A stretch of DNA of 64,000 nt from Pseudomonas shirazensis (GCF_014268785.2 NZ_JABWRD020000001.1:248001-312000), one strand, 5' to 3'. Shown: positions 11,509 to 20,769, numbered from the stretch's first letter. Numbers and translations are program-made. Notes: generated by a model from the letters alone, not told the origin.

Positions 11509-12912
11509 CTACTGCTCGACCTGCCAGCCACCCCCCAGGGCTTTGTACAGCGCTACGCTTCCTTGCAGGCGGGCCAGACGCAGTTGCGCCTGCTGATCCT
11601 GGGCCAGGTACAGCGTGCGCTGGGTTTCGAGCACGCTGAGCAGGGTTTCGGCGCCGGCGCTGTAGCGGCGTTGGGCGATATCGAAAGCCAGCCTGGCCTG
11701 GGTGAGTTCCTCATCCTGCCATTGGCGCTGACGGTCTATCCCGCTGATCGCGTTGAGCGCCTTTTCCACATCGGCAAAGCCGGCAACGATGCTGCTGCGG
11801 TAGTTCTCCAGCAGTTCTTCCTGCTCGGCCGTGGCCAGGTCGCGGGCCGCACTGAGGCGGCCGTTATTGAAGATTGGCCCGATCAGCCCGGCTGTCAGGG
11901 TGTAGTAGGGGCTGTCGAGGATGTCGGCGAAGGTGCGCGCGCCACTGCCCAGTTCGGCGCCCAGGGTCAGCCGCGGCAACAGTGCAGCGCGGGCGACTTG
12001 AATATTGGCACTGGCGGCGGCCAGACGTGCTTCGGCGGCGGCGATGTCCGGACGGCGGCCGAGCAGGTCGCTGGGCACACCACTGCCGATCTGTGGCCAG
12101 CGCACGGCGCTGATGCTGGCGCTGGTCTGCGGCAGGTTCTGCACCGGTTCGCCGAGCAGTGTGGCCAGCGTCACCCGGTTGTCTTGCCACTGTTGTTCGA
12201 GCAACGGCACTTGCCGTTCCTGTGCGGCGACCAGACTGCGCTGCTGGGCAAGCTCCAGGCGGGTGGCAGACCCCGCACCCTGACGCGCCTCGACCACGCC
12301 GAGCACATCGCGCGCGTTGGCCAGGTTGAGGCGGGCGATGCGCAGTTGCTCTTGCAGGGTCAGGCCGCGCAGGTAGCTGTCGGCAACGGCGCTGGTCAGG
12401 GTCAGCTCGACGGTGTGCCGATCAAAGCGGCTGGCGTCGACCTCGCGCAGGGCGCTGTCGCGAGCGGCGCGCACACCGCCCCAGAAGTCCACCTCGTAGC
12501 TGGCGCTCAAGCGTGCATCGAAGGCGGTGCTGGTGCGCTCGCTGCTGCTGGCGTCGAGCTGGTCGTTACCCTCGCCACGCAGCAGCCGCTGGCGGCTGGC
12601 GTCGAGGCCGTATTGCAGGTCCGGCAGTAACGGCGCGCCGGCAATCACCGCTCGTGCCTGCGCCTGGCGTACCCGTGCGGCAGCGCCGGCAAGGTCGTGG
12701 CTGTTGAGCCGGGCGCGCTCGACCAGACCGTCCAGCTCGCTGCTGGCAAACGCCTGCCACCAGCGGGCATTTGGCAGCGGGTGGTTATTGACCTCACTGC
12801 CGCCCTGCCAGGCCGACGGTGCCGGAAGGTTGGCCTCGGGGGCGGGCGCGGTGCTGCAGGCGGCGAGGGCAAGGCTCAGGGATAACAGGCTGATGCAGCT
12901 GGGCAAGGTCAT
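11509..12912 (-). CDS. opmQ: Outer-membrane efflux lipoprotein OpmQ (NodT family)
   Basis: 467 residues. TolC/NodT-type outer-membrane channel that completes the PvdRT-OpmQ pump, which exports newly made and recycled pyoverdine. The N-terminus is a lipoprotein signal with lipobox L-A-A-C at about residue 19. The rest shows two copies of the outer-membrane-efflux-protein repeat: long helices rich in Ala, Gln and Arg such as AAARVRQAQARAVIAGAPLLPDL and LGRRPDIAAAEARLAAASANI, broken up by strand segments. Last gene of the pvdR-pvdT-opmQ operon; its ATG follows the pvdT stop codon by three bases. Length is normal for the family. Confidence 0.92.
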   Translation of the reverse strand: MTLPSCISLLSLSLALAACSTAPAPEANLPAPSAWQGGSEVNNHPLPNARWWQAFASSELDGLVERARLNSHDLAGAAARVRQAQARAVIAGAPLLPDLQYGLDASRQRLLRGEGNDQLDASSSERTSTAFDARLSASYEVDFWGGVRAARDSALREVDASRFDRHTVELTLTSAVADSYLRGLTLQEQLRIARLNLANARDVLGVVEARQGAGSATRLELAQQRSLVAAQERQVPLLEQQWQDNRVTLATLLGEPVQNLPQTSASISAVRWPQIGSGVPSDLLGRRPDIAAAEARLAAASANIQVARAALLPRLTLGAELGSGARTFADILDSPYYTLTAGLIGPIFNNGRLSAARDLATAEQEELLENYRSSIVAGFADVEKALNAISGIDRQRQWQDEELTQARLAFDIAQRRYSAGAETLLSVLETQRTLYLAQDQQAQLRLARLQGSVALYKALGGGWQVEQ

Positions 12913-12915
12913 GGA

Positions 12916-14877
12916 TTATTCGCTGGTAAGGGCTTTGACCGGATCGAGGCGGGCGGCTTTGCGCGCCGGCATGAAGCCGAACACCACGCCCGTCACCACG
13001 GCGCAGGCAAAGGCGCCAAGAATGGCCGGCAGGGCGAAGGCTACGGCGATGTCGGCCAGCAGCAGGCCGCCGCCAATCGCCAGGGCGAGGACAATGCCGG
13101 TCACGCCGCCGACCATCGACAGCATCACCGCCTCGCTGAGGAACTGGCGGAGGATGTCGCGCTGACGGGCGCCGGTGGCCATGCGAATGCCGATCTCGCG
13201 GGTGCGCTCGCGCACGGTCATGAGCATGATGTTCATCACGCCGATGCCGCCGACCAGCAGCGAGATCGCGGCGATGGCGCCGAGCATCAGCGACAGGCTG
13301 TTCTGCGTGCGTGCTTCGGCCTGAATCAGCGCCGCGTCGTTGGTCAGTTCGAAATCCGCCTTGCCCTGGTGGCGCTGGCGCATCAAACGCTCGATGGCCG
13401 CTTCGGTGGCGCTGACCCTGGCCGAATCGGCGGCGGCGATGATCACGTATTCAGGATCGTGGCTGCCGAACAGGCGGATCGCCGCTGCGGTGTAGGGCAC
13501 CACGATGCGCTCGTCGCTGTCCTGATCGCCGGAACTGGCACCTTTGGCCGCGAGCATGCCGATTACCTGAAACGGCACATTGCCGATCAGCAGGTACTGG
13601 CCGATCGGATCGCTGCCCGGGGCGAGCAGCTTGTCGCGGACCTTCTGCCCGATCACCGCCACAGCGGCGCCGGAGCGCTCGTCGGCCTCGGTGAAGAAGC
13701 TGCCGGCCACCACCGGCCAGTTGAGAATGTGCGGGAACTGGATATTGTTGCCGCCGACATAGAACTGCTGATTGTTGTTGCCATGACGGACCATCAGTTC
13801 GCCGCCAATGACCGGCATGATCCGCTCGACCTGCGGCAGTTGCGCGACCGCGGCAACGTCATCGAGGCTGACGATGCCGCCCGGTTCGCGCAGGGTGGCG
13901 TGGCGCCCGCTAAGGTAGAGGATGTTCGAGCCAAACGCGGCCATCTGCGCCATGACCTGGCGCTTGCTGCCTTCGCCTACAGCGAGCATGACCACCACCG
14001 AGGCGACGCCGATGACGATGCCAAGCAAGGTCAGTGCGGTGCGAAAGCGGTTGATCCACATCACCCGCCAGGCGGCTTGCAAGGCTTCGACCAGCTCGCC
14101 TTTCCAGGCGCCGCGCTCGACGGCGCCCTGATTCAGACGCTGGCGCAGGTCATCGGCCTGCAGCCCTTGTATGACCACAGGCGGCTGGCCAGCCGCCGAG
14201 TCGCTGACGATCTGCCCGTCACGAATCTCGATCACCCGCGCCGCCCTGGCCGCGACTTCGCGGTCGTGGGTGATCAGGATGATCACGTGGCCCTGGCTGG
14301 CCAGTTCGTCGAGCAGGTTCATCACCTCGGCGCCGCTGTGGCTGTCCAGCGCACCGGTCGGCTCGTCGGCCAGGATGATATGGCCGCCGTTCATCAGGGC
14401 ACGGGCAATCGATACTCGCTGCTGCTGGCCGCCCGACAACTGATGCGGACGGTTGCCGGTGCGGCTGGCCAGGCCCAGGCGGTCGAGCAGGGCGGCGGCG
14501 CGGGCATGGCGCTCGGCGGCCGCGGTCCCGGCGTAGATGGCCGGCATCTCGACGTTTTCCTGGGCTGAGCCAGACGGGATCAGGTGGTAGCCCTGGAAGA
14601 CGAAACCGAATGCTTCGCGGCGCAGCCAGGCCAGCTCATCGCTGTCCAGTTCGGCAACGTTCTTGCCAGCGAAGTGGTAGCTGCCGGAGGAGGGCCGGTC
14701 GAGGCAGCCGAGGATGTTCATCAAGGTTGATTTGCCGGAACCGGAGGTGCCGACGATGGCGACGAATTCACCCGGATGAATGCTCAGGCTGACCCCGCGT
14801 AAAACCTGCACTTCAGGGCTGTCGATGCCGCCGTAGACTTTGCAGATGCCGTTCAGTTCGATAAGAGGCACAGACAT
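12916..14877 (-). CDS. pvdT: Pyoverdine export ABC transporter PvdT (MacB type)
   Basis: 653 residues. Inner-membrane MacB-type ABC exporter with the ATPase fused in front of the permease. ATPase part (about 1-230): Walker [10 protein letters not shown] near residue 43, signature LSGGQQQR, Walker [13 protein letters not shown] and a switch HDREVA. A first membrane helix follows near residue 280, then a large periplasmic domain (about 305-520), then three helices in the FtsX domain (about 530-650) including the conserved [16 protein letters not shown] stretch. Works with the adaptor PvdR and channel OpmQ. The start codon abuts the pvdR stop, with GGAGG inside the end of pvdR, so translation is probably coupled. 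Confidence 0.93.
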   Translation of the reverse strand: MSVPLIELNGICKVYGGIDSPEVQVLRGVSLSIHPGEFVAIVGTSGSGKSTLMNILGCLDRPSSGSYHFAGKNVAELDSDELAWLRREAFGFVFQGYHLIPSGSAQENVEMPAIYAGTAAAERHARAAALLDRLGLASRTGNRPHQLSGGQQQRVSIARALMNGGHIILADEPTGALDSHSGAEVMNLLDELASQGHVIILITHDREVAARAARVIEIRDGQIVSDSAAGQPPVVIQGLQADDLRQRLNQGAVERGAWKGELVEALQAAWRVMWINRFRTALTLLGIVIGVASVVVMLAVGEGSKRQVMAQMAAFGSNILYLSGRHATLREPGGIVSLDDVAAVAQLPQVERIMPVIGGELMVRHGNNNQQFYVGGNNIQFPHILNWPVVAGSFFTEADERSGAAVAVIGQKVRDKLLAPGSDPIGQYLLIGNVPFQVIGMLAAKGASSGDQDSDERIVVPYTAAAIRLFGSHDPEYVIIAAADSARVSATEAAIERLMRQRHQGKADFELTNDAALIQAEARTQNSLSLMLGAIAAISLLVGGIGVMNIMLMTVRERTREIGIRMATGARQRDILRQFLSEAVMLSMVGGVTGIVLALAIGGGLLLADIAVAFALPAILGAFACAVVTGVVFGFMPARKAARLDPVKALTSE

Positions 14878-16056
14878 TCAACCTCCGCTGGCGCTGGGTG
14901 CGCCGATGACCAGTTGCTCGCCTTCGGCGAGGCCGTCGAGGATCTGCACGCGCAGTCGATCACTGAGGCCAGTGCGGACCTCGCGCTGCTCGATCTTGCC
15001 GTCGCGCTTGACCACCTGCGCCAGGCGCAGGCCCTCGGCCTTGCCTTCGTCGAAGGCGGCCAATGGCGCGGTCAGGACCTGGCTGGCCTGGCCGGCGACG
15101 AAGAACACCTGGGTGGTCATCTCGGCCATCAGCGCGCCGTCGGGATTGTCGACATCCAGCAGTACCGTGTACTGCACCACCTGGCTGCCGGTGGTACCGG
15201 CGCTGGCGCTGGCCGGGCTGCCGCCACCCTGGCTGGTCTGATCCAACGGCTTGGGCGGGATCGGCAGGATCTGCCTTACCTGGCTGGTCCAGCGGCGCTT
15301 GCCGCCGGCGAGGGTGGTGAAGTAAGCGCTCATGCCCGGCTTGACCTTGCCGATGTCGGCTTCCGAGACCTGCGCCCAGACGGTCATCGGCGACAGCTTG
15401 GCGATGCGCAGGATCAGCGGGGTCTGCTGTTGGGCGTTGAGGGTCTGGCCCTCGCGCGCGTCCAGCGCCACCACCGTACCGTCCATGGGGGCAAAGATGC
15501 GCGTGTAGCCAAGCTCGGCTTCATCACTGCGCAAGCTGGCCTGGGCCTGGCGAATCTGCGCCTGGTACATGTCGATGCGCGCCTGGGTGACTTTGAGCTG
15601 GGCGTCAGCGCTTTGCAGGTCTTCGGCACGGGTGGCGCCGGCGGCAGCCAGTGCACGTTGGCGCTGCTGTTGTTGCTGGGCTAGCTGGAATTGCGCGCGT
15701 TGCTCAGCCAGTTGCGCCTTGAGGTTGTCGATCGAATAACGCCCGGCATCGAGCCTGGCCTGTTGCGTCGAGGGGTCGATTTCGACCAGCAGCTGACCCT
15801 GGCGGATCGGGTCGCCGACCTCGACGTGCAGCTTGCGGATCTGCCCCGACGCCTGCGCCCCCACGTCGACGTAGCGGCGTGGCTGCAAGGTACCCAGCGC
15901 GGTGACGCTGCTTTCGATGTCGGCGCGGGTAACCGCGACGGTGCTGACTGGCGCGCCAGCCAAGGGCAAGCTGGCCCATGCCAGTACGCTGCCCAGCGCC
16001 AGCAGGCCGAGGCCACCGAGCAAAACACGGTGGCGGGTGGTGGTTGAGCGACTCAT
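14878..16056 (-). CDS. pvdR: Periplasmic adaptor PvdR (MacA-type membrane fusion protein)
   Basis: 392 residues, the usual length for PvdR. One membrane anchor (about 10-30), then a lipoyl-like half, a long helical hairpin rich in Gln and Ala (about 100-170) and beta-barrel parts ending in a C-terminal domain. Links the ABC exporter PvdT to OpmQ across the periplasm. The ATG at 16056 is chosen because GGAAG lies eight bases upstream; a longer reading to 16095 has no ribosome site. First gene of the operon, with an iron-starvation box 68 bases upstream. Confidence 0.92.
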   Translation of the reverse strand: MSRSTTTRHRVLLGGLGLLALGSVLAWASLPLAGAPVSTVAVTRADIESSVTALGTLQPRRYVDVGAQASGQIRKLHVEVGDPIRQGQLLVEIDPSTQQARLDAGRYSIDNLKAQLAEQRAQFQLAQQQQQRQRALAAAGATRAEDLQSADAQLKVTQARIDMYQAQIRQAQASLRSDEAELGYTRIFAPMDGTVVALDAREGQTLNAQQQTPLILRIAKLSPMTVWAQVSEADIGKVKPGMSAYFTTLAGGKRRWTSQVRQILPIPPKPLDQTSQGGGSPASASAGTTGSQVVQYTVLLDVDNPDGALMAEMTTQVFFVAGQASQVLTAPLAAFDEGKAEGLRLAQVVKRDGKIEQREVRTGLSDRLRVQILDGLAEGEQLVIGAPSASGG

Positions 16057-16123
16057 GCGGACTTCCAGCCAGAGAGGTTGGCCACACGCTGCCAATCAGG
16101 GCGCGCACGGAGGTGCCAGATAG

Positions 16124-16147
16124 ACGAAAGCGCTGTATCCGGATTTA
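16124..16147 (-). promoter_or_regulatory. PvdS-type iron-starvation box of pvdRT-opmQ
   Basis: On the minus strand TAAAT (16147-16143) and CGT (16126-16124) are separated by 16 bases, the same spacing as at pvdP. It lies 68 bases before the pvdR start codon. This ties the efflux operon to the same iron-starvation sigma factor as the biosynthesis genes. Confidence 0.8.
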
Positions 16148-16177
16148 GCCGGAAAAGGTGATCGAGTGCTTGTTGCT

Positions 16178-16196
16178 GAGAATAATTATAATTTGT
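16178..16196. promoter_or_regulatory. Fur-like box with embedded TATAAT before the ECF sigma gene
   Basis: The 19 bases GAGAATAATTATAATTTGT match 12 of 19 positions of the classical Fur box. A TATAAT (16187-16192) lies inside it and could be the -10 of the sigma gene that starts at 16232; I see no good -35. Iron-loaded Fur bound here would block this promoter. Assignment is from sequence likeness and context only. Confidence 0.6.
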
Positions 16197-16231
16197 AAGA
16201 TCGCACTCTGATATCACTCAGTCCCGCGTCA

Positions 16232-16750
16232 ATGCAGTGCATATTGCCAAGCAGGGAGACGCCAGGTGCCGTTGTGGAACATTATTATCGCGAGTTGGTG
16301 AGCTTTCTTAGCGCGCGTCTGGGCAATCGCCAGGCCGCCGAAGACGTGGCTCACGACGCTTATCTGCGGGTGCTGGAGCGTACCGATACGCAGCAGATCG
16401 AGCATCCCCGCGCGTTCCTTTATCGCACTGCGCTCAACCTGGTGATTGACCGCCACCGCCGCCACCTGATCCGCCAGACCGAATCGCTCGATGTGCTCGA
16501 CAGCGATGAGCGCTGGCACAGCCCGGCGCCGTCGCAGAGCATGCAGCTTGGCCAGCGCCTGGCGCTGATGCAGCGCGCACTGGATGAACTCAGCGCGCCG
16601 TGTCGCGAGTGTTTTCTACTGCGCAAGATCGACGGTCTGTCGCATCCGCAGATTGCCGAGCGTCTGGGTATTTCCCGCAGTCTTGTGGAAAAGCACATCG
16701 TCAATGCCATGAAGCACTGCCGCGTGCGCATGCGCCAGTGGGAATCGTGA
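16232..16750 (+). CDS. ECF sigma-70 factor, FecI/FpvI-like
   Basis: 172 residues. Region 2 (about 15-80, HYYRELVSFLSARLGN then DVAHDAYLRVLERT) and region 4 with a helix-turn-helix (about 120-165, LSHPQIAERLGISRSLVEKHI) are both clear. This is the iron-uptake group of ECF sigma factors. In P. aeruginosa the gene beside pvdR is the FpvI/FpvR pair; here the sigma gene is in the same place but no FpvR-like anti-sigma gene is next to it. It could be an FpvI counterpart or a different iron-responsive sigma factor. The start is uncertain: ATG at 16232 has no strong ribosome site, while an in-frame GTG at 16274 has AGGGAGA about 14 bases upstream. Confidence 0.82.
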   Translation: MQCILPSRETPGAVVEHYYRELVSFLSARLGNRQAAEDVAHDAYLRVLERTDTQQIEHPRAFLYRTALNLVIDRHRRHLIRQTESLDVLDSDERWHSPAPSQSMQLGQRLALMQRALDELSAPCRECFLLRKIDGLSHPQIAERLGISRSLVEKHIVNAMKHCRVRMRQWES

Positions 16751-16906
16751 ACGGCGGCCAGTGAAAATCCCCGTGCTGGCACCTTGATTTCTCGCGTTTT
16801 AGCGACGAGTATCAGTAAAGACCCCGCCTGGTAGTCACCGGGCATGCCTGAACTGGCGCAGTATGGTCATGGAGCGTGTGCCCTTACCTCTGCCCAGGTT
16901 CGATCG

Positions 16907-17386
16907 ATGCCTCATAAATCCTTGCGCATCCTCATCGCCGACGAGCACCCCTCCCAGCGTTTGCAGCTGGAGAAGATGCTCAATGCCATGGGGTATTACC
17001 GGATCGCCCCGGTGGAAAACTTCGAAGACTTGCAGCGCCTGGTGCAGAGCGCGCTGCAGCCGTTCAATCTGTTGATTGGCAACATCGAGCTGGCTAGCCA
17101 CGCCGGTGTTGATCTGGCGCGTTTCTGTCGGGTCAGTTCGCAGATTCAGCATGCCCTGCTGTACCACTCGCAGCGCCTGAAAGTGCCGGCGGTGCCGCAG
17201 ACCGAGCGCAAGGCGGTGAGCATCAGCCTGCCGAAAGTGCCTGACAGCGAGGCGTTGGAGTCATTTATGGCAATCATCGACCTGCCGATGGTGGTCGGTC
17301 AGTTGCCGCTGCCGCCCGGGCTTTCCCCAGGCTCGGGCTATCCAAGACTGCGGCGCAACTTCGCCCAGACCGTGTTCAACCGCTAA
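16907..17386 (+). CDS. Degenerate response-regulator receiver protein
   Basis: 159 residues. The N-terminal 110 residues look like a CheY-type receiver: an ILIADEHPSQR start with the acidic pair, then alternating hydrophobic strands and helices. At the strand that normally ends in the phosphorylated Asp the sequence is NLLIGNIEL, with Asn in place of Asp, so it probably cannot be phosphorylated in the usual way. No output domain is visible; the C-terminal 45 residues are rich in Pro and Leu. It follows the ECF sigma gene by 156 bases on the same strand, but nothing shows that they act together. ATG 16907 begins a natural receiver; an upstream reading from 16844 adds residues with no likeness to the fold. 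Confidence 0.7.
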   Translation: MPHKSLRILIADEHPSQRLQLEKMLNAMGYYRIAPVENFEDLQRLVQSALQPFNLLIGNIELASHAGVDLARFCRVSSQIQHALLYHSQRLKVPAVPQTERKAVSISLPKVPDSEALESFMAIIDLPMVVGQLPLPPGLSPGSGYPRLRRNFAQTVFNR

Positions 17387-17454
17387 GCCTGGATGCGCCT
17401 GATGGCCGCAGGGTTTGTTATCCTCTCGCCCTTTGCCGATCTGCGGACTCTGCC

Positions 17455-18795
17455 ATGACTGCCATCGATAGCGCGCCTGCGCCGCGGTTTACCCGCGCTG
17501 ACCACCGGACCCTGGGTCTGGCGGCGCTGGGCGGCGCGTTGGAAATCTACGATTTCATCATCTTCGTGTTCTTTGCCCTGACCCTCAGCCAGCTGTTTTT
17601 CCCGCCGGAAATGCCTGAGTGGCTGCGTTTGTTGCAGAGCTTCGGGATTTTTGTGACTGGTTACCTGGCGCGGCCGTTGGGCGGTATTTTGATGGCGCAT
17701 TTTGCCGACCATCTGGGCCGCAAGCGGGTGTTCAGCCTGAGCATCCTGATGATGGCGCTGCCGTGCCTGCTGATCGGGGTGATGCCGACCTACGCCGACA
17801 TCGGCTACGCCGCGCCATTGATCCTATTGGCGCTGCGGATTCTGCAGGGCGCGGCAGTGGGCGGTGAAGTGCCCAGCGCCTGGACCTTCGTTGCCGAGCA
17901 TGCGCCGGATGGCCGACGTGGCTACGCATTGGGCTTTTTGCAGGCTGGACTGACCTTTGGTTATTTGCTCGGCGCGCTTACGGCTACTTTGCTGGCGCAG
18001 CTGTTTACCCCGCAGGAGATCCTTGATTACGCCTGGCGCTACCCGTTCTTGCTTGGCGGGGCGTTCGGCGTGATTGGGGTTTGGCTGCGCCGTTGGTTGA
18101 GTGAGACGCCGGTGTTTCTGGCGCTGCGTGAGCGGCGTGAGCAGCCGGTGGCGTTTCCGTTGCGCCAGGTGTTGCGCGAGCATCGGCGGGCGTTGGTGCC
18201 GGCGGCGCTGCTGACCTGTGTGCTGACTTCGGCGGTGGTGGTGTTGGTGGTGATCACGCCGACGGTGATGCAGCAGCGGTTTGGTATCAGTGCTGGGCAT
18301 ACCTTTGCCCTGAGTAGTGTCGGTATCGTGTTTTTGAATATTGGCTGTGTGCTGGCAGGCTTGTTGGTTGACCGGATCGGGGCGTGGCGGGCGTTGCTGA
18401 TCTATAGCCTGGCGCTGCCGGTGGGGATTGCGGCGCTGTATGCGAGTCTGGTGGGGCAGTGGGCGGTGATCTGGCCGGCCTATGCTCTGGCGGGGCTTTG
18501 CTGTGGGGTGGTGGGGGTGGTGCCTTCGGTGATGGTCGGGTTGTTTCCGGCGCAGATTCGGGTTTCCGGGATTTCCTTTACCTATAACGTGGCATATGCA
18601 TTGTGGGCAAGTACTACGCCTTTGGCTTTGATCGCCTTGATGCCTTGGAGTCCTTGGGTTTGTGTAGGTTTCTGTTTGGTGATGGGGGTGGTTGGGGTGG
18701 TGATTGCGCTGTATTTTCAGGGGCGGGAGTCGTTGGTGTTTGCAGGTGATAGTTCTGCTTCGGGCGCGGCTTTGTGTCGCGAGGGGGCTGCTTAG
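17455..18795 (+). CDS. MFS transporter of the metabolite:H+ symporter (MHS) family
   Basis: 446 residues with about 12 hydrophobic helices. MHS-type signatures are visible: LGGALEIYDFIIFVFFA in helix 1, RPLGGILMAHFADHLGRKRVF after helix 2, and RILQGAAVGGEVPSAWTFVAEHAP around helix 4. Such inner-membrane carriers move organic acids or similar small molecules with protons (shikimate, proline/betaine and citrate carriers are relatives). The substrate cannot be told from sequence. Stands alone, convergent to etfD. ATG 17455 gives the family's usual short N-terminal tail. Confidence 0.85.
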   Translation: MTAIDSAPAPRFTRADHRTLGLAALGGALEIYDFIIFVFFALTLSQLFFPPEMPEWLRLLQSFGIFVTGYLARPLGGILMAHFADHLGRKRVFSLSILMMALPCLLIGVMPTYADIGYAAPLILLALRILQGAAVGGEVPSAWTFVAEHAPDGRRGYALGFLQAGLTFGYLLGALTATLLAQLFTPQEILDYAWRYPFLLGGAFGVIGVWLRRWLSETPVFLALRERREQPVAFPLRQVLREHRRALVPAALLTCVLTSAVVVLVVITPTVMQQRFGISAGHTFALSSVGIVFLNIGCVLAGLLVDRIGAWRALLIYSLALPVGIAALYASLVGQWAVIWPAYALAGLCCGVVGVVPSVMVGLFPAQIRVSGISFTYNVAYALWASTTPLALIALMPWSPWVCVGFCLVMGVVGVVIALYFQGRESLVFAGDSSASGAALCREGAA

Positions 18796-18857
18796 TTTGG
18801 CCTGGCTGTCTTCGGGTTGTTCGCGGGTCTTTTGAGCTTATCTATTTGATTTATAGA

Positions 18858-18904
18858 CAGTTCTGGCCCAGTTCTGGCCCGGACCTACCCATGCATTACA
18901 TGGG
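18858..18904. other. Tandem 11-bp repeat and small hairpin between MFS gene and etfD
   Basis: CAGTTCTGGCC occurs twice head to tail (18858-18868, 18869-18879). It is followed by CCCATG-catta-CATGGG (18888-18904), a 6-bp stem that could serve the convergent transcript ends. The remainder of the 147-base gap shows nothing recognisable. Confidence 0.4.
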
Positions 18905-18942
18905 CAAGTCCCAGCCCCCAGCCTCAAACCAACCTCAAACAA

Positions 18943-20607
18943 TCACATATTAGGATAGTTAGGCCCACCCGCGCCCTCAGGCGTAACCCAGGTAATATTC
19001 TGCGCCGGATCCTTGATATCACACGTCTTGCAATGCACACAGTTCTGCGCATTGATCTGGAACCGCTTGGCGCCATCTTCCTGCGTAACCACCTCATACA
19101 CCCCAGCCGGGCAATATCGCTGCGCCGGCTCGTCATACAACGGCAGGTTACTGGTAATCGGTACACTCGGATCAGCCAGCTTCAAGTGGCAAGGCTGCTC
19201 CTCTTCATGGTTGGTACTGGAGAGAAACACCGAACTCAGCTTGTCAAAGCTCAACTTGCCATCCGGCTTCGGATAATCGATCTTCTTCGAGTCTGCCGCC
19301 AGTTTCAGGCACGCATAATCAGGCTTGGTATCACGCAGGGTGAACGGCAGCTTGCCGGCAAACCAGTTCTGGTCGACATAGTTGAAGGCAGCACCAAACA
19401 GCGGCCCGAACTTGTGCATCGCCGGGCCAAAGTTACGGCTGGCAAACAACTCATCATGCAGCCAGCTGGCCTTGAAGCCATCGACGTAGCTATTGAGCAC
19501 ATCACCGCCTTCACTCCCGGCCAGCAACGCAGCAGCCACCGCATCCGCGGCGAGCATGCCTGACTTCATGGCCGTATGGCTGCCCTTGATCTTGGCCACG
19601 TTCATGGTGCCCAGGTCGCAGCCAATCAGTGCGCCGCCATTGAAGACCATTTTTGGCAGTGAGTTGATACCGCCTTTGGCCAGGGCGCGGGCGCCGTAGC
19701 TGATGCGCTTGCCGCCTTCAAGGTACTGGCTGATAACCGGGTGATGCTTGAGACGCTGGAACTCATCGAACGGCGACAGGTACGGGTTGGAGTAGGACAG
19801 GTCGACGATAAGGCCAACCACCACTTGATTGTTCTCCAGGTGATAGAGGAACGAGCCACCGGTGTTCTCGTTGCTGACCACATCCAGCGGCCAGCCCGCG
19901 GTATGCACCACCAGGCCTTGCTCGTGCTTGCTCGGGTCGATCTCCCAGATCTCTTTGATGCCGATGCCGTAGTGCTGCACATCCGACTCGCTGTCGAGAT
20001 TGAAGCGTTTGATCAGCTGCTTGCCGATGTGCCCGCGGCAGCCTTCGGCGAACAGGGTGTACTTGGCACGCAGTTCCATGCCTGGGGTGTAGAGGCCATC
20101 TTTCGGCTTGCCTTCGCGGTCGACGCCGAGGTCGCCGGTGAGGATGCCGCGGACTACGCCGTTGTCATCGATCAGCGCTTCCTGAGCGGCAAAGCCTGGA
20201 TACACCTCGACGCCGAGGTTTTCCGCCTGCTGGGCCAGCCAGCGGCACAGGTTGCCCAGCGAGATGATGTAATTGCCCTGGTTGTGCATGGTCTTGGGCA
20301 CGAACAGGTCAGGCACCTTGGTCGAGCTGCCAGCATCTTTGAGGACATAGATGTCGTCGCGTTTGACCGCGGTGTTGAGCGGGGCGCCGAGCGCTTTCCA
20401 GTCAGGGAACAGCTCGTCCAGCGCGCGCGGTTCGAACACCGCGCCAGAGAGGATGTGAGCGCCGACTTCGGAGCCTTTCTCGACCACGCAGACGCTGATC
20501 TCGCTACCGGCTTCGGCGGCCTTCTGCTTCAGACGGCAGGCGGCGGACAGGCCTGCCGGCCCGGCGCCGACAATGACCACGTCGAATTCCATGTATTCGC
20601 GTTCCAC
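18943..20607 (-). CDS. etfD: Electron transfer flavoprotein-ubiquinone oxidoreductase
   Basis: 554 residues, full length. Takes electrons from reduced ETF and passes them to ubiquinone at the inner membrane, linking beta-oxidation and other acyl-CoA or amine dehydrogenases to respiration. The N-terminus has the FAD-binding VVIVGAGPAGLSAAC. The C-terminal part carries the 4Fe-4S ligands: CPAGVYEV, then C-V-H-C-K-T-C-D-I-K-D-P. GTG at 20607 is taken as the start because TAGGAGAG lies a few bases upstream and it yields V-E-R-E-Y-M-E-F. Divergent from its partner genes etfBA; the shared region holds a PsrA-type operator and a strong promoter for this gene. Confidence 0.96.
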   Translation of the reverse strand: MEREYMEFDVVIVGAGPAGLSAACRLKQKAAEAGSEISVCVVEKGSEVGAHILSGAVFEPRALDELFPDWKALGAPLNTAVKRDDIYVLKDAGSSTKVPDLFVPKTMHNQGNYIISLGNLCRWLAQQAENLGVEVYPGFAAQEALIDDNGVVRGILTGDLGVDREGKPKDGLYTPGMELRAKYTLFAEGCRGHIGKQLIKRFNLDSESDVQHYGIGIKEIWEIDPSKHEQGLVVHTAGWPLDVVSNENTGGSFLYHLENNQVVVGLIVDLSYSNPYLSPFDEFQRLKHHPVISQYLEGGKRISYGARALAKGGINSLPKMVFNGGALIGCDLGTMNVAKIKGSHTAMKSGMLAADAVAAALLAGSEGGDVLNSYVDGFKASWLHDELFASRNFGPAMHKFGPLFGAAFNYVDQNWFAGKLPFTLRDTKPDYACLKLAADSKKIDYPKPDGKLSFDKLSSVFLSSTNHEEEQPCHLKLADPSVPITSNLPLYDEPAQRYCPAGVYEVVTQEDGAKRFQINAQNCVHCKTCDIKDPAQNITWVTPEGAGGPNYPNM

Positions 20608-20724
20608 TGGTTCTCTCCTACTCAAGGCTCATCGCTGTTTCTTGTCGGGGGACGGGCAGTCACCGGTAGCTATCTAGGCTGTAGCTTTACCGAACACGGA
20701 CTACACCGCTGGGTCATGCCGCGC

Positions 20725-20753
20725 ATTATATCTACACCACTCCAACGGTCCAA
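20725..20753 (-). promoter_or_regulatory. Sigma-70 promoter of etfD
   Basis: On the minus strand TTGGAC (20753-20748), a 17-base spacer and a perfect TATAAT (20730-20725). Transcription would start near 20718, giving a leader of about 110 bases before the GTG at 20607. The PsrA-type operator ends two bases upstream of the -35. Confidence 0.75.
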
Positions 20754-20755
20754 TA

Positions 20756-20769
20756 CAAACGTTTGTTTG
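20756..20769. promoter_or_regulatory. PsrA-type operator in the etfD-etfBA divergent region
   Basis: CAAAC-GTTT-GTTTG fits the published PsrA consensus (G/C)AAAC-N2-4-GTTT(G/C) with N4. It touches the -35 of the etfD promoter and overlaps a possible plus-strand promoter (TTGTTT, 18 bases, TAAAAT at 20787-20792) for etfBA. PsrA is the TetR-type regulator that responds to long-chain fatty acids in Pseudomonas, so control of ETF genes makes biological sense. The rest of the 539-base gap holds a small hairpin (20860-20877) and no credible gene. Confidence 0.65.

Noticed and set aside
16776..16791. A TGGCAC followed by TTTCT that resembles a sigma-54 promoter
   Set aside because: The -12 element lacks the required GC pair, and the spacing does not fit.
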